Source: Mycobacterium sp. 1100029.7
GTDB lineage: Bacteria > Actinomycetota > Actinomycetes > Mycobacteriales > Mycobacteriaceae
DNA: 64,000 bases
Assembly (NCBI RefSeq): GCF_001665235.1
Contig: NZ_LZSC01000057.1
Span: forward strand, 1-64,000
Direction of reading: 5' to 3'
Part shown: one piece after another, positions 37,258-45,889 of the stretch
Layout: each line of letters starts with the position of its first letter
How positions within the stretch are numbered: the first letter of the stretch is position 1
Translations under genes and position numbers: made by a program
The notes under the pieces: generated by a model
Database searches by the model: none
The model's input: only the letters and a program-made list of their open reading frames with translations
What the model was told of the DNA's origin: nothing

Positions 37258-37280
37258 TTATTGGTAATGATTTTCAATAA
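37258..37280. promoter_or_regulatory. Zur-like operator upstream of the PPE pair
   Basis: A 23-base near-perfect palindrome of the form TTATTG-N11-CAATAA centred on 37269, with nine of eleven arm positions symmetric. The inner part reads GGTAATGATTTT, which resembles the mycobacterial Zur box core. It is strikingly AT-rich against its surroundings. It lies 120 bases upstream of the first PPE gene and is the better of the two boxes in the island, which suggests that the whole PPE-DUF732-transporter unit is metal-repressed. Confidence 0.65.
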
Positions 37281-37458
37281 GCTACCTTACGTTGCCGCCG
37301 CACGAAACCTGTCCACCGTGATCTTTGAAATCAAGCGTGGTCACTCGGTGTCGCGATGATCGGTGCCTGCAGCGAAAGGACCTGGTGGCAAAGGTATTTG
37401 AGCTTTCGGCCCGATGTCGCGGCCGTCGCCCCGGATGCAGCCGCGCTGAGTCGAGGGG

Positions 37459-38718
37459 TCAGCTCAGCCGGACGGTGTGCAAAGACACCCCCGCGCCCGG
37501 CAACCGGGACAGCAACGCGTCGCCCATCGCCGCGGCAGGAGTGAGCACGCCCCGCGCGTCGGAGAGCCGATCGCGATCGAAGGCCAGCGCCAGGCCGCAC
37601 TCGGCGAGCAGCACCCCGGTGCCGCTGTACGCGTCGAGCTGCTGGGCGAACGTCCCCAGGTAACGGGCACCGGACGTCGTGGTGGTGTAGGTCTCGACGG
37701 TGTAGTGGCCGCGTTCGCGCATCGCCTCGCCCGGGCCGCTTCCCGGTCGCGCCAGCGGGCGCACCCATCGCTGCGGCACCCGCCGAAAGTATCTGGTGCC
37801 CAACGCGAACGCACCGGCAAGCGTCGCTGTCACCGCGCCGGCGGCAACCGGCGCCACGGCGGACTTCCCCAGGCTCATGGTCTCCGCATAGCGAAACTGC
37901 CTGCCGTAGGCCCAGTTCTGTAATGCGTTGCTGCGCCGGATGACTCGGGTGTTGTGCGGTGCCCACACCAGGCCGCCCACCCAGTAGCCGGCGAGTTCGG
38001 GCGCGATTCTGCTGCCGGGGCGGAACCGGAAGTCGCGCTGGGGGCCCAGGTCAGGTTCGGCCCCGCGGTCGGGGCTCAGCGTGTACGGGTCGTGCATCAG
38101 CCGGCGTGCGTCGGGATCACTGGACGCGGTGCGCATCGATTCGAATTCCGAGGCGATGGTGCCGCCGGACCCCCCGCCCTGGAAGAAGGAGCGGAACACC
38201 AAGGTGGTGTCGCCCAATTCCCCGGCGCCGTCGCGCAAGGCCCGGCGGTACAACTGGTAGACGTTGAGATCCGAAGGGATCGAGGCGAATCCGCACGAGA
38301 CGACGATCCGGGCCCCAGTGTCGGCCGCCTGCTTGTGATACCGGTCGATGCTGCCGCGGACGAACATCACCTCGCCGGTCAGGTCGCAGTAATCCGTTCC
38401 GGCCCTGGCACATGCCGCCACCACCGGCAGCCCGTGCGTGGTGTAGGGGCCTACCGTGGTCAGGAGCACTCGGGTGCGGGCCGCCATTGCCTGCACCGCG
38501 GCAGGCTCTGCCGTGTCCGCCACGATCAGCGACCAGTCGCGCGCGGCGAGGCCGAGCGACTCGCGCACAGCCAGCAGTCGCTGCCGAGAGCGCCCGGCCA
38601 GCGCGATGCGGGCCGGGCCCGCCACCCGTGCCAGGTATTCGGCGGTCAGCTTGCCGGAGTAACCCGTGACGCCGTAGACGACGAGATCGAATTCGCGCTC
38701 AGTCGAACCCATCGTCAC
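37459..38718 (-). CDS. Trans-acting enoyl reductase for phthiocerol synthesis (Rv2953-like)
   Basis: 419 residues. The N-terminus has a Rossmann motif (GVTGYSGKLTAEYLA) of the saccharopine-dehydrogenase-like family, followed by TVGPYTTHGLPVV and a Cys/Asp region typical of the Rv2953/Rv2449c pair. Stretches such as MRTASSDPDARRL and FRYAETMSLGKS resemble Rv2953 more than Rv2449c, judged from memory. Rv2953 reduces the enoyl intermediate made by PpsD, which lacks an ER. Here it sits about 23 kb from ppsD: its GTG start overlaps the coaD stop (GTGA), so it is co-translated with a coenzyme A gene. An ATG six bases later is an alternative start. Confidence 0.78.
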   Translation of the reverse strand: MTMGSTEREFDLVVYGVTGYSGKLTAEYLARVAGPARIALAGRSRQRLLAVRESLGLAARDWSLIVADTAEPAAVQAMAARTRVLLTTVGPYTTHGLPVVAACARAGTDYCDLTGEVMFVRGSIDRYHKQAADTGARIVVSCGFASIPSDLNVYQLYRRALRDGAGELGDTTLVFRSFFQGGGSGGTIASEFESMRTASSDPDARRLMHDPYTLSPDRGAEPDLGPQRDFRFRPGSRIAPELAGYWVGGLVWAPHNTRVIRRSNALQNWAYGRQFRYAETMSLGKSAVAPVAAGAVTATLAGAFALGTRYFRRVPQRWVRPLARPGSGPGEAMRERGHYTVETYTTTTSGARYLGTFAQQLDAYSGTGVLLAECGLALAFDRDRLSDARGVLTPAAAMGDALLSRLPGAGVSLHTVRLS

Positions 38719-39197
38719 CGATCACGTGAACGCCTTTCCTGCAATCGGCGGTTCACCGGTTCGGGCAGCAGCGCGGTGACGTCACCGCCGAGCATCGCCA
38801 CCTCTTTGGCCAACGACGAGGAGACGAACGAGTACTGGGGCGCGGTCGCCACGAAGAACGTGTCGACGTTGGCGACATGTTTGTTCATTTGCGCCATCTG
38901 TAACTCGTATTCGAAATCGGTGCCGGTGCGCAGGCCTTTGACGATCGCGGTCATGCCGCGCGAGGTCACGAAGTCCACCACCAAGCCCTGCCCCACCTCG
39001 ACGCGCAGATTCGGTAGGTGCGTCGTCGACTCCTCGATCATCGCGATGCGCTCGTCGACGTCGAACATGCCTTTTTTGGCGGGGTTGGTCAGGATCGCCA
39101 CGATGACCTCGTCGAACTGGGCCGACGCGCGTTCGAAAACGTCGATGTGGCCCAACGTCACCGGGTCAAACGAGCCCGGGCAAACGGCGCCGCTCAT
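38715..39197 (-). CDS. coaD: Phosphopantetheine adenylyltransferase
   Basis: 160 residues with the nucleotidyltransferase motif GSFDPVTLGHIDV at the N-terminus and the second motif YSFVSSSLAKEVA. CoaD makes dephospho-CoA from phosphopantetheine, the penultimate step of coenzyme A synthesis. It is 24 bases after rsmD, the usual pairing in actinobacteria. Its stop overlaps the start of the enoyl reductase gene. Confidence 0.95.
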   Translation of the reverse strand: MSGAVCPGSFDPVTLGHIDVFERASAQFDEVIVAILTNPAKKGMFDVDERIAMIEESTTHLPNLRVEVGQGLVVDFVTSRGMTAIVKGLRTGTDFEYELQMAQMNKHVANVDTFFVATAPQYSFVSSSLAKEVAMLGGDVTALLPEPVNRRLQERRSRDR

Positions 39198-39221
39198 AAG
39201 CGACCAAGGTAGCAGGGCGGC

Positions 39222-39776
39222 TCAGCCGAATTCGGCCAGCTCCAGGCGGGTGTCGCCGTATTCCCGCTGCGGCCACGCGGCCCAGCCGTCCGGCCAGGCC
39301 AGCGCCGGGCTGGCGGCGCCACGCTCGATCACCACAACCGCACCCGGGCCCACCCAGCCGTGGGCGCCCAGCGCGGCGACGACAGCGTGCACCTCGGCGG
39401 TCTCGACCTCGTAGGGCGGGTCAGCCAGCACCAGATCGACCGGCGCACCGGCGCCGCCCGCCAGCACCGCCGCCACCGCGGCACGGCGCAGCGTGGCGCC
39501 GGGCAGCTTCAGGGTTTCGATGTTGCGGGCCAGTACGGCCGCGCTGCGCTGATCGGATTCGACGAACACCGCCGACGCCGCACCCCGCGACAGCGCCTCG
39601 AGGCCCAGCGCGCCCGAACCGGCGTACAGATCCAACACCGCCAGCCCGGTCAGGTCGCGGCGCGCGGTGAGGATGTTGAAAAGCGACTCACGCACCCGAT
39701 CGGTGGTCGGCCGGGTTCCGCGCGGCGGCACCGCGATGCGTCGCCCTTTCGCGACGCCGCCGATGATCCTGGTCAC
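39222..39776 (-). CDS. rsmD: 16S rRNA (guanine-N2-)-methyltransferase RsmD
   Basis: 184 residues from GTG 39776 (MTRIIGGVAKGRR). The SAM-binding motif is DLYAGSGALGLEAL and the catalytic motif is DPPY. It methylates G966 of 16S rRNA. An ATG eight codons upstream (39800) lies inside the MIRU repeat; the GTG is preferred because it starts at the family's usual N-terminus and has GGAG, contributed by the repeat, upstream. Confidence 0.92.
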   Translation of the reverse strand: MTRIIGGVAKGRRIAVPPRGTRPTTDRVRESLFNILTARRDLTGLAVLDLYAGSGALGLEALSRGAASAVFVESDQRSAAVLARNIETLKLPGATLRRAAVAAVLAGGAGAPVDLVLADPPYEVETAEVHAVVAALGAHGWVGPGAVVVIERGAASPALAWPDGWAAWPQREYGDTRLELAEFG

Positions 39777-39848
39777 GTGCGCCGCTCCTCTCCCCCGCAA
39801 GCGGGAGGTGCCCCCACATCGCTGCGCTCTGCACTCGCCGGCGCGTCA
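39774..39848 (-). repeat. MIRU-type intercistronic repeat, copy between pyc and rsmD
   Basis: About 75 bases read on the minus strand, starting with the TGA stop of pyc, then CGCGCCGGCG, GCAGAGCGCAGCGATG, the dyad CCCGCTTGCGGG and GGGGGAGAG, and ending at the GTG start of rsmD. The copy at 48298-48374 has the same parts in the same order. This matches mycobacterial interspersed repetitive units, which characteristically join the stop of one gene to the start of the next on the same strand. Confidence 0.85.
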
Positions 39849-42800
39849 GCCGAGCACTACCAGCAGATCTCCGCCTTCGACTTGTTCGGTGCTCGACACC
39901 GCGACCCGCGCCACGGTCGCATCCTTGGGGGCAGTGATCGGCGCTTCCATCTTCATCGCTTCGATCGTGGCGACCGTCTGGCCGGCGCTCACCCGGTCGC
40001 CCTCGGCCACCGACACGGTGACGACACCGGCGAAGGGTGCCGCGATGTGGTCGGCGTTGCCGCGTTCGGCCTTCTCGGCGGTCGGGACGGTGCTGGCGAT
40101 GCTGCGGTCGCGCACCAGCACCGGCCGCAACTGGCCGTTGATGATGCACATCACCGAACGCATGCCGCGCTCGTCGGGTTCGGAGATGGCTTCGAGACCG
40201 ATCAGCAGATCCACGCCGCGCTCGAGTTCCACCCGGTGCTCTTCGCCCTGGCGCAGACCGTAGAAGAACTGGTTGGCCGACAGATGCGACGTATCACCGA
40301 AGATCTCCCGGTGCTCCTCGAATTCCTTTGTCGGACCAGGGAATAGCAACCTGTTCAGCGTTGCCTGACGTTTCTGGCCCGTCAACGCCAACGCGGCCTC
40401 GTCTTCGGAGGTGAGCTCCTGGATCGGTTTGGCAGGCCCGCGGCCTTCCAGCGCGGCGCTGCGCAACGGCTCCGGCCAGCCACCCGCCGGATCACCCAGC
40501 TCGCCGCGCAGAAATCCGAGCACCGATTCCGGGATGTCGAATCGTGCCGGGTCGGAAGCGAATTCGTCGGCGCTCACCCCGGCACCGACCAGCGCCAGCG
40601 CGAGATCGCCGACCACCTTCGAGGACGGGGTGACCTTGATCAGCCTGCCCAGCACCCGGTCGGCACCGGCGTAGGCCTCTTCGACCTCTTCGAACCGGTC
40701 CCCCAGTCCCAGCGCGATCGCCTGCTGTCGCAGGTTGGACAGCTGGCCGCCCGGGATTTCGTGGCGATAAACCCGCCCCGTCGGCCCTGGTAGCCCGGAT
40801 TCGAAGGGGGCGTACACCTTTCGCAGGGCTTCCCAATACGGCTCCAGCGCACACACGTTGGCAAGCGACAACCCGGTGTCGTAGTCGGTGTGTGAGGCGG
40901 CGGCGACGATCGAGCTCAACGCGGGCTGACTGGTGGTTCCGGCCATCGGGGCCGCCGCGCCGTCGACGGCGTCAGCCCCGGCTTGCCAGGCGGCCATGTA
41001 GCTGGCCAGCTGACCGCCCGGGGTGTCGTGGGTGTGCACGTGGATCGGCAGGTCGAAGCGACTGCGCAGCGCGCTGACCAGTTTGTGCGCGGCCGGGGCG
41101 CGCAGCAGGCCGGCCATGTCCTTGATGGCCAGCACATGCGCACCGGCGTCCACGATCCGCTCGGCCAGGTCCAAGTAGTAGTCCAGCGTGTAGAGCTGCT
41201 CGCCCGGGTCGGTCAGGTCGCCGGTGTAGCACATCGCGACTTCGGCAATGGCCGAACCCGTTTCGCGGACCGCGTCGATCGCCGGACGCATCGAGTCCAG
41301 GTTGTTCAGCGCGTCGAAGATGCGGAAGATGTCGATCCCGGTGGCGGTCGCCTCCTCGACGAAGGCCGAGGTGACCAGCTCCGGATACGGCGTGTACCCC
41401 ACGGTGTTTCGGCCCCGCAGCAGCATCTGCAGACAGATGTTGGGGATTTCCTCGCGCAGCGTGGCCAGCCGCTCCCACGGATCTTCCTTCAAAAAGCGAA
41501 GCGCCACATCGTAAGTCGCGCCACCCCAGCATTCCACCGACAACAGCTGCGGCATCGTGCGCGCCAGATACGGCGCCACCATCATCAGCCCGCTGGTGCG
41601 CACTCGCGTCGCCAGCAGCGACTGGTGCGCGTCGCGGAAGGTGGTGTCGGTGACGCCCACCGCCGGCGACTCCCGCAGCCAGCGCGCAAAACCCTCGGGT
41701 CCCAACTCGACGAGCCGTTGCTTGGACCCGGGCGGCGGCGCGGCCTCGAGGTCGACCTCCGGCAGCTTGTCGTGTGGATACACCGTCGACGAGCGTGCGC
41801 CGTGCGGCTGGTTGACCGTGACATCGGCCAGATAGTTGAGGATCTTGGTGCCGCGGTCGGCCGAGGCGCGCGCGGTCAGCAACTGCGGTCGCTCGTCGAT
41901 GAACGACGTGGTGATCCGCCCGGCCTGGAAGTCCGGATCCTCGAGAACGGCTTGCAGGAACGGGATATTCGTCGAGACCCCGCGAATGCGGAACTCCGCC
42001 ATCGCGCGCCGGGCCCGAGATACCGCCGTCTGGAAGTCGCGGCCCCGGCAGGTCAATTTGACCAGCATGGAATCGAAGTGCGCGCTGATCTCGGCACCCA
42101 GGTTGGTGCTGCCGTCCAAGCGGATGCCGGCGCCACCGGGGCTGCGATACGTGCTGATCCGGCCGGTGTCGGGCCGGAATCCGTTGGCCGGGTCCTCGGT
42201 CGTGATCCGGCATTGCAGGGCGGCGCCATGCGGGCGGATGTTCTCCTGCCGCAGACCCAGGTCGTCGAGCGTTTCGCCGGAGGCGATGCGCAACTGGCTG
42301 GACACCAGATCGACGTCGGTGATCTCCTCGGTCACGGTGTGCTCCACCTGGATCCGCGGATTCATCTCAATGAAGACGTAGTGACCGCTCTCGTCCAGCA
42401 GGAACTCCACGGTGCCCGCGCAGCTGTAGTTGATGTGCCGGGCAAACGCGACGGCGTCGCCGCAGATTTTGTCACGTAACTCTGCGGAAAGGTTTGGCGC
42501 AGGCGCTAATTCGACCACCTTCTGGTGGCGTCGCTGGACACTGCAGTCGCGCTCGTGCAGGTGGATCACGTTGCCGGCGTTGTCGGCGAGGATCTGTACC
42601 TCGATGTGGCGCGGCTTGATCACCGCCTGCTCGAGATAGACGGTGGGATCACCGAACGCCGACTCGGCCTCCCGGCTGGCGGCCTCGATCGCCTCGGGTA
42701 GCGCGGCGATATCGGTGACGCGGCGCATGCCGCGCCCGCCGCCACCGGCAACGGCCTTGACGAACAACGGAAACCGCATGTCGTCGGCTGCGCCCACTAA

Positions 42801-43232
42801 GTCGTCGACCGACGCCGAGGGCGCCGACGACGTCAGGACGGGCAGCCCGGCGTCCCGGGCCGCCTCGATCGCGCGTGCCTTATTTCCAGTCAGCTCAAGG
42901 ATTTCCGCACCCGGGCCGACGAACGTGATGCCGGCCGCCGCGCACGCCGCGGCCAGGTCCGGGTTCTCCGACAAGAAGCCATAACCGGGATAGACGGCGT
43001 CGGCGCCGGCCCGGCGGGCCGTTTCGACGATCTCGTCGACGGACAGGTACGCCCGCACCGGGTGTCCGATCTCGCCGATCTGATACGACTCGTCGGCCTT
43101 GAGCCGATGCTGCGAATTGCGGTCCTCGTAGGCGTAGACGGCGACTGTGCCGATGCCGAGCTCGTAAGCCGCGCGGAACGCGCGGATCGCAATCTCGCCG
43201 CGATTGGCCACCAGCACTTTGGCGATCACCAT
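39846..43232 (-). CDS. pyc: Pyruvate carboxylase
   Basis: 1128 residues, the length of M. tuberculosis Pca (1127). The biotin carboxylase domain occupies about 1-450 (ATP-grasp glycine loop AGGGGRGM, EMNPRIQVEH), the carboxyltransferase domain about 530-1000 (TDTTFRDAHQSL metal site, VHTHDTPGGQ), and the biotin carrier domain the C-terminus, with biotinyl Lys1094 in AMKMEAP. It makes oxaloacetate from pyruvate for anaplerosis. GGAG before ATG 43232 fits. It follows the VKOR gene by seven bases. Confidence 0.96.
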   Translation of the reverse strand: MVIAKVLVANRGEIAIRAFRAAYELGIGTVAVYAYEDRNSQHRLKADESYQIGEIGHPVRAYLSVDEIVETARRAGADAVYPGYGFLSENPDLAAACAAAGITFVGPGAEILELTGNKARAIEAARDAGLPVLTSSAPSASVDDLVGAADDMRFPLFVKAVAGGGGRGMRRVTDIAALPEAIEAASREAESAFGDPTVYLEQAVIKPRHIEVQILADNAGNVIHLHERDCSVQRRHQKVVELAPAPNLSAELRDKICGDAVAFARHINYSCAGTVEFLLDESGHYVFIEMNPRIQVEHTVTEEITDVDLVSSQLRIASGETLDDLGLRQENIRPHGAALQCRITTEDPANGFRPDTGRISTYRSPGGAGIRLDGSTNLGAEISAHFDSMLVKLTCRGRDFQTAVSRARRAMAEFRIRGVSTNIPFLQAVLEDPDFQAGRITTSFIDERPQLLTARASADRGTKILNYLADVTVNQPHGARSSTVYPHDKLPEVDLEAAPPPGSKQRLVELGPEGFARWLRESPAVGVTDTTFRDAHQSLLATRVRTSGLMMVAPYLARTMPQLLSVECWGGATYDVALRFLKEDPWERLATLREEIPNICLQMLLRGRNTVGYTPYPELVTSAFVEEATATGIDIFRIFDALNNLDSMRPAIDAVRETGSAIAEVAMCYTGDLTDPGEQLYTLDYYLDLAERIVDAGAHVLAIKDMAGLLRAPAAHKLVSALRSRFDLPIHVHTHDTPGGQLASYMAAWQAGADAVDGAAAPMAGTTSQPALSSIVAAASHTDYDTGLSLANVCALEPYWEALRKVYAPFESGLPGPTGRVYRHEIPGGQLSNLRQQAIALGLGDRFEEVEEAYAGADRVLGRLIKVTPSSKVVGDLALALVGAGVSADEFASDPARFDIPESVLGFLRGELGDPAGGWPEPLRSAALEGRGPAKPIQELTSEDEAALALTGQKRQATLNRLLFPGPTKEFEEHREIFGDTSHLSANQFFYGLRQGEEHRVELERGVDLLIGLEAISEPDERGMRSVMCIINGQLRPVLVRDRSIASTVPTAEKAERGNADHIAAPFAGVVTVSVAEGDRVSAGQTVATIEAMKMEAPITAPKDATVARVAVSSTEQVEGGDLLVVLG

Positions 43233-43239
43233 TTACTCC

Positions 43240-43908
43240 TCACAGCAGCGTCGACCAGTAGTCCCAGAACCGCACCATGATCAGCAGAAACACTGCGGTA
43301 AACCATAGCGTGGTCAGCGACCACCGCCATTGGTAGAGCAGCCGTCCCCCGGTGCCGCCCCGACTTTCGAGCACCGGACGAAACGCGATCGACCCGACGA
43401 CCACGAGCAGGGTGATCGTCACCGCCCACACCACCATGCAGTACGGGCACAACGCCCCGATCCGGTAGAGGCTCTGGAAGATCAGCCAGTGCACGAACAC
43501 CGCACCCACGAAGATGCCGGCTGTCAGTCCGATCCAGAACCACTGCGGTATAGCTACTTTGGACACCGCGAGGACACCGGCGACCAACACGACGGTGAAG
43601 GCCACGATGCCCAGCAGCGGATTGGGGAAGCCCAGCAGCGACGCCTGCGAGGTGACCATCACCGACCCGCACGAAATGACCGGATTGAGGTTGCACGACG
43701 GCTGATACGACGGGTTGAGCAGGATGTCGATCTTTTCCACCGTCAGCGTCATCGAGGCGGCCAAACCGATCGCGCCGGCGATCAGCACCCACCATGCGCT
43801 GGGCGCCGAGACCCGGGTGTCACGCGTCGAAGCCGGTGCCGGATAGCCGGATACGCCGTTGTCGTTGCCGTTTTGGTAGGCGGGTTCGACCGACACCGCG
43901 ACCGTCAC
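43240..43908 (-). CDS. Vitamin K epoxide reductase family protein (VKOR)
   Basis: 222 residues with about five membrane segments after a 35-residue cytoplasmic N-terminus. The four VKOR cysteines are visible: CNLNPVISCG (loop pair) and LCPYCM (active CxxC). In mycobacteria VKOR replaces DsbB and reoxidises the DsbA-like partner encoded just upstream, driving disulphide formation outside the membrane. The GTG start overlaps the stop of that partner gene (GTGA), which supports a two-protein system. M. tuberculosis homologue: Rv2968c. Confidence 0.92.
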   Translation of the reverse strand: MTVAVSVEPAYQNGNDNGVSGYPAPASTRDTRVSAPSAWWVLIAGAIGLAASMTLTVEKIDILLNPSYQPSCNLNPVISCGSVMVTSQASLLGFPNPLLGIVAFTVVLVAGVLAVSKVAIPQWFWIGLTAGIFVGAVFVHWLIFQSLYRIGALCPYCMVVWAVTITLLVVVGSIAFRPVLESRGGTGGRLLYQWRWSLTTLWFTAVFLLIMVRFWDYWSTLL

Positions 43909-44672
43909 GAAGCCGCAGGCGCGACGGCTGTGTCGATGCCCGGCACGTCACCCACGATGGACTTGATCTTGGCGACCAGCGCATCCGGCGTCGACGGGTC
44001 GTAGTTCTCGCCGTTGATTTTGATCGTCGGGGTCGCGGTGATGTTCGCCGCCGACGCTTCCCCGGTGACCTTGGCAAGGTACTTGCCGCTGTTGACGCAG
44101 TCCGGCACCTTGCCGACGACGCCGGCCTGGCGGGCGTATTCGATCAGCTTGGCGTTGTCGGGGAAGCTGCTGCCGCGTTCGTCGGGCTGGATTCCGCTGC
44201 TGAACAGCGCGGTGTGGAAGCGGCGGAACGCATCCATGTTCTCGTCGGCGACGCACAGGGCGGCCGCCGCGGCGCGCGACGAGTAGTTCTGGTTCTTGGA
44301 GCTGTCGAGAATGGCCACCATCGAGTAATCGGCCGCGATGGCGCCGGAGTCGATGAGCCGCGAGACCGTCGGCCCGAAGGTGCGCTCGAAGTTACCGCAG
44401 GCCGGGCACAGGAAGTCCTCGTAGAAATTGACGACGGCCTTCGGGTTGGTCGATCCGGGCTGGGTGACCAACTTGCTCGACGTCACGCGGACCGTGTCGC
44501 CCTCACCCGGGACGCCGCCCTTCTTGTCGTGATGCTGGGTAACGATGTAGAACACCAGCGCTACCGCGAAGACCACGATGAACGCGGTGCCGCCGATCTG
44601 AATGAGCCGACCGGACTTGCCGTCTGAGGCTTTCAGGTCGAATCGGGGGGGACGTTTCGATTTGTCGGCCAC
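43905..44672 (-). CDS. Membrane-anchored DsbA-like thiol oxidoreductase
   Basis: 255 residues from GTG 44672. A basic cytoplasmic start is followed by one membrane anchor (about residues 25-45) and a DsbA/DSBA-fold domain with the active CxxC in FYEDFLCPACGNF. The cis-Pro loop region TPTIKINGENYDP is near the end. It should form disulphides in exported proteins, recycled by VKOR encoded next to it. Equivalent to Rv2969c. Confidence 0.9.
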   Translation of the reverse strand: MADKSKRPPRFDLKASDGKSGRLIQIGGTAFIVVFAVALVFYIVTQHHDKKGGVPGEGDTVRVTSSKLVTQPGSTNPKAVVNFYEDFLCPACGNFERTFGPTVSRLIDSGAIAADYSMVAILDSSKNQNYSSRAAAAALCVADENMDAFRRFHTALFSSGIQPDERGSSFPDNAKLIEYARQAGVVGKVPDCVNSGKYLAKVTGEASAANITATPTIKINGENYDPSTPDALVAKIKSIVGDVPGIDTAVAPAAS

Positions 44673-44770
44673 GGTTCCGGAGGTCCTTTGCGTGCGTGAG
44701 TCGGCTTTGCGGGCGTGTCCGTCGGTCGAAGACGGCGCTTCTAGGTTACCGGCGTGCGCCCCCGGCTAAA

Positions 44771-45889
44771 TCAGGCCCGGCTCAGGTGGGCGCGCAGGGC
44801 CGAAATCAGGTCACTGGTCGCGGCCGCGCTGCCGCCGCCCAGTTGGAACAGGGTGGCGAAACCATGCGTCAGCGAGCCCAGGCACCGCAGATCCACCGCG
44901 GTGCCGGCTTCCTGCAGCGCCGCGGCGTACCGCTGGCCCTCGTCGCGCAACGGGTCGAACCCGGCGACGGCGATCAGCGCGGGAGCCAGCCCGGACAGCG
45001 ACTCGGCGTACACCGGCGAAACCCGCGGGTTGGCCAGGTCGATGCCGGTGCCGTTCAGGTACTGATCGGTGAACCAGTCGATGTCGCACTTGGTCAGCAA
45101 GAAACCGCGGGCGAACAGGCTCAGTGACCGGGTCTGTGCGGTGAAGTCGGTGCGCGGGTAGATCAGCCACTGCAGCAGTGGGGCCGGGACTCCCTCGTCG
45201 CGGGCCAGTTGGCACACGACCGCGGCCAGATTGCCGCCGGCACTGTCGCCCCCGACCGCGACACGCCCGGGGATGGCGCCGAGTTCGGCGGCGTGCTCAC
45301 TGGCCCACCGGTAGGCCGCATACGCGTCGTCGAGGGCGGCCGGCGCCGGATGTTCGGGAGCCAGCCGATAGTCGACGGACAGCACGTGCACACCGGCGTC
45401 GCGGCTGGTCAGCCGGCACAGCGCGTCGGCGGTGTCCAGGTCGCCGAGCGTCCAGCCCCCGCCGTGGTAGAAGACCAGCAAGTCGGTGGCCGGACCGCTG
45501 GCGGGACGGTAATGCCGCGCGGGGATCGGCCCGGCCGGGCCGGGCACCGTCAGCTCGTCGACCATCACGTGAATCTGCGGACCGGGCAGGGCCAGCAGTG
45601 ACTGCCGCAGCTGTGCGCGCGAGGCCAGCGGATCGCCGTTGACGGTCAGGCCGTCGATGCCGCCGAGCCGCAGGCCGGACAGCATCAGCTGCAGGGTGGG
45701 ATCCAAGGTGTTGCCGTCGATGATGATCGCCCGGCCGCCGAACATGACCCGCTTGGCCGGCGTCGGAATCCACGGAATTGCCTTGACGCCGACGTTGGTC
45801 ACGACGTCCTGCACGCGATCGGCCCAGCGCGTCGATCCGCGTCGTGCTCCGGGATGAAGTTCCGGTGCGCCTGGCAGACTCTGTGTCAT
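44771..45889 (-). CDS. lipN: Alpha/beta-hydrolase esterase LipN (hormone-sensitive lipase family)
   Basis: 372 residues from ATG 45889, matching the MTxSLPG N-terminus of LipN; eight further upstream codons are open but unsupported. The oxyanion motif HGGGW (about residue 150), the nucleophile elbow GDSAGG (about residue 220), an acid region DPLRDEG and the His in SLTHGF complete the HSL pattern. LipN hydrolyses short-chain esters in vitro; its natural substrate is not clear. The start codon overlaps that of the divergent aldo-keto reductase gene, so promoters must lie inside the neighbouring coding sequences. Confidence 0.9.
   Translation of the reverse strand: MTQSLPGAPELHPGARRGSTRWADRVQDVVTNVGVKAIPWIPTPAKRVMFGGRAIIIDGNTLDPTLQLMLSGLRLGGIDGLTVNGDPLASRAQLRQSLLALPGPQIHVMVDELTVPGPAGPIPARHYRPASGPATDLLVFYHGGGWTLGDLDTADALCRLTSRDAGVHVLSVDYRLAPEHPAPAALDDAYAAYRWASEHAAELGAIPGRVAVGGDSAGGNLAAVVCQLARDEGVPAPLLQWLIYPRTDFTAQTRSLSLFARGFLLTKCDIDWFTDQYLNGTGIDLANPRVSPVYAESLSGLAPALIAVAGFDPLRDEGQRYAAALQEAGTAVDLRCLGSLTHGFATLFQLGGGSAAATSDLISALRAHLSRA

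Larger units (their letters stand above)
37139..37458. other. Leader region of the PPE/metal island
   Basis: 320 bases between the PPE gene and the stop of the enoyl reductase gene; both flanking genes read leftward. The PPE-proximal 50 bases hold a possible leader peptide frame, and 37258-37280 a strong Zur-like palindrome. From 37281 to 37458 I see no gene, hairpin or repeat; this part would serve as the 3' flank of the reductase gene's neighbourhood and as upstream promoter DNA. Confidence 0.5.

Noticed and set aside
30163..37280. Metal island as part of a phage or integrative element
   Set aside because: No integrase, transposase, tRNA or flanking direct repeats were seen; codon use looks like that of the neighbours.
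40983..42479. Long + strand frame opposite pyruvate carboxylase
   Set aside because: Arg/His/Gln-rich translation typical of antisense shadows; the minus-strand gene is unmistakable.
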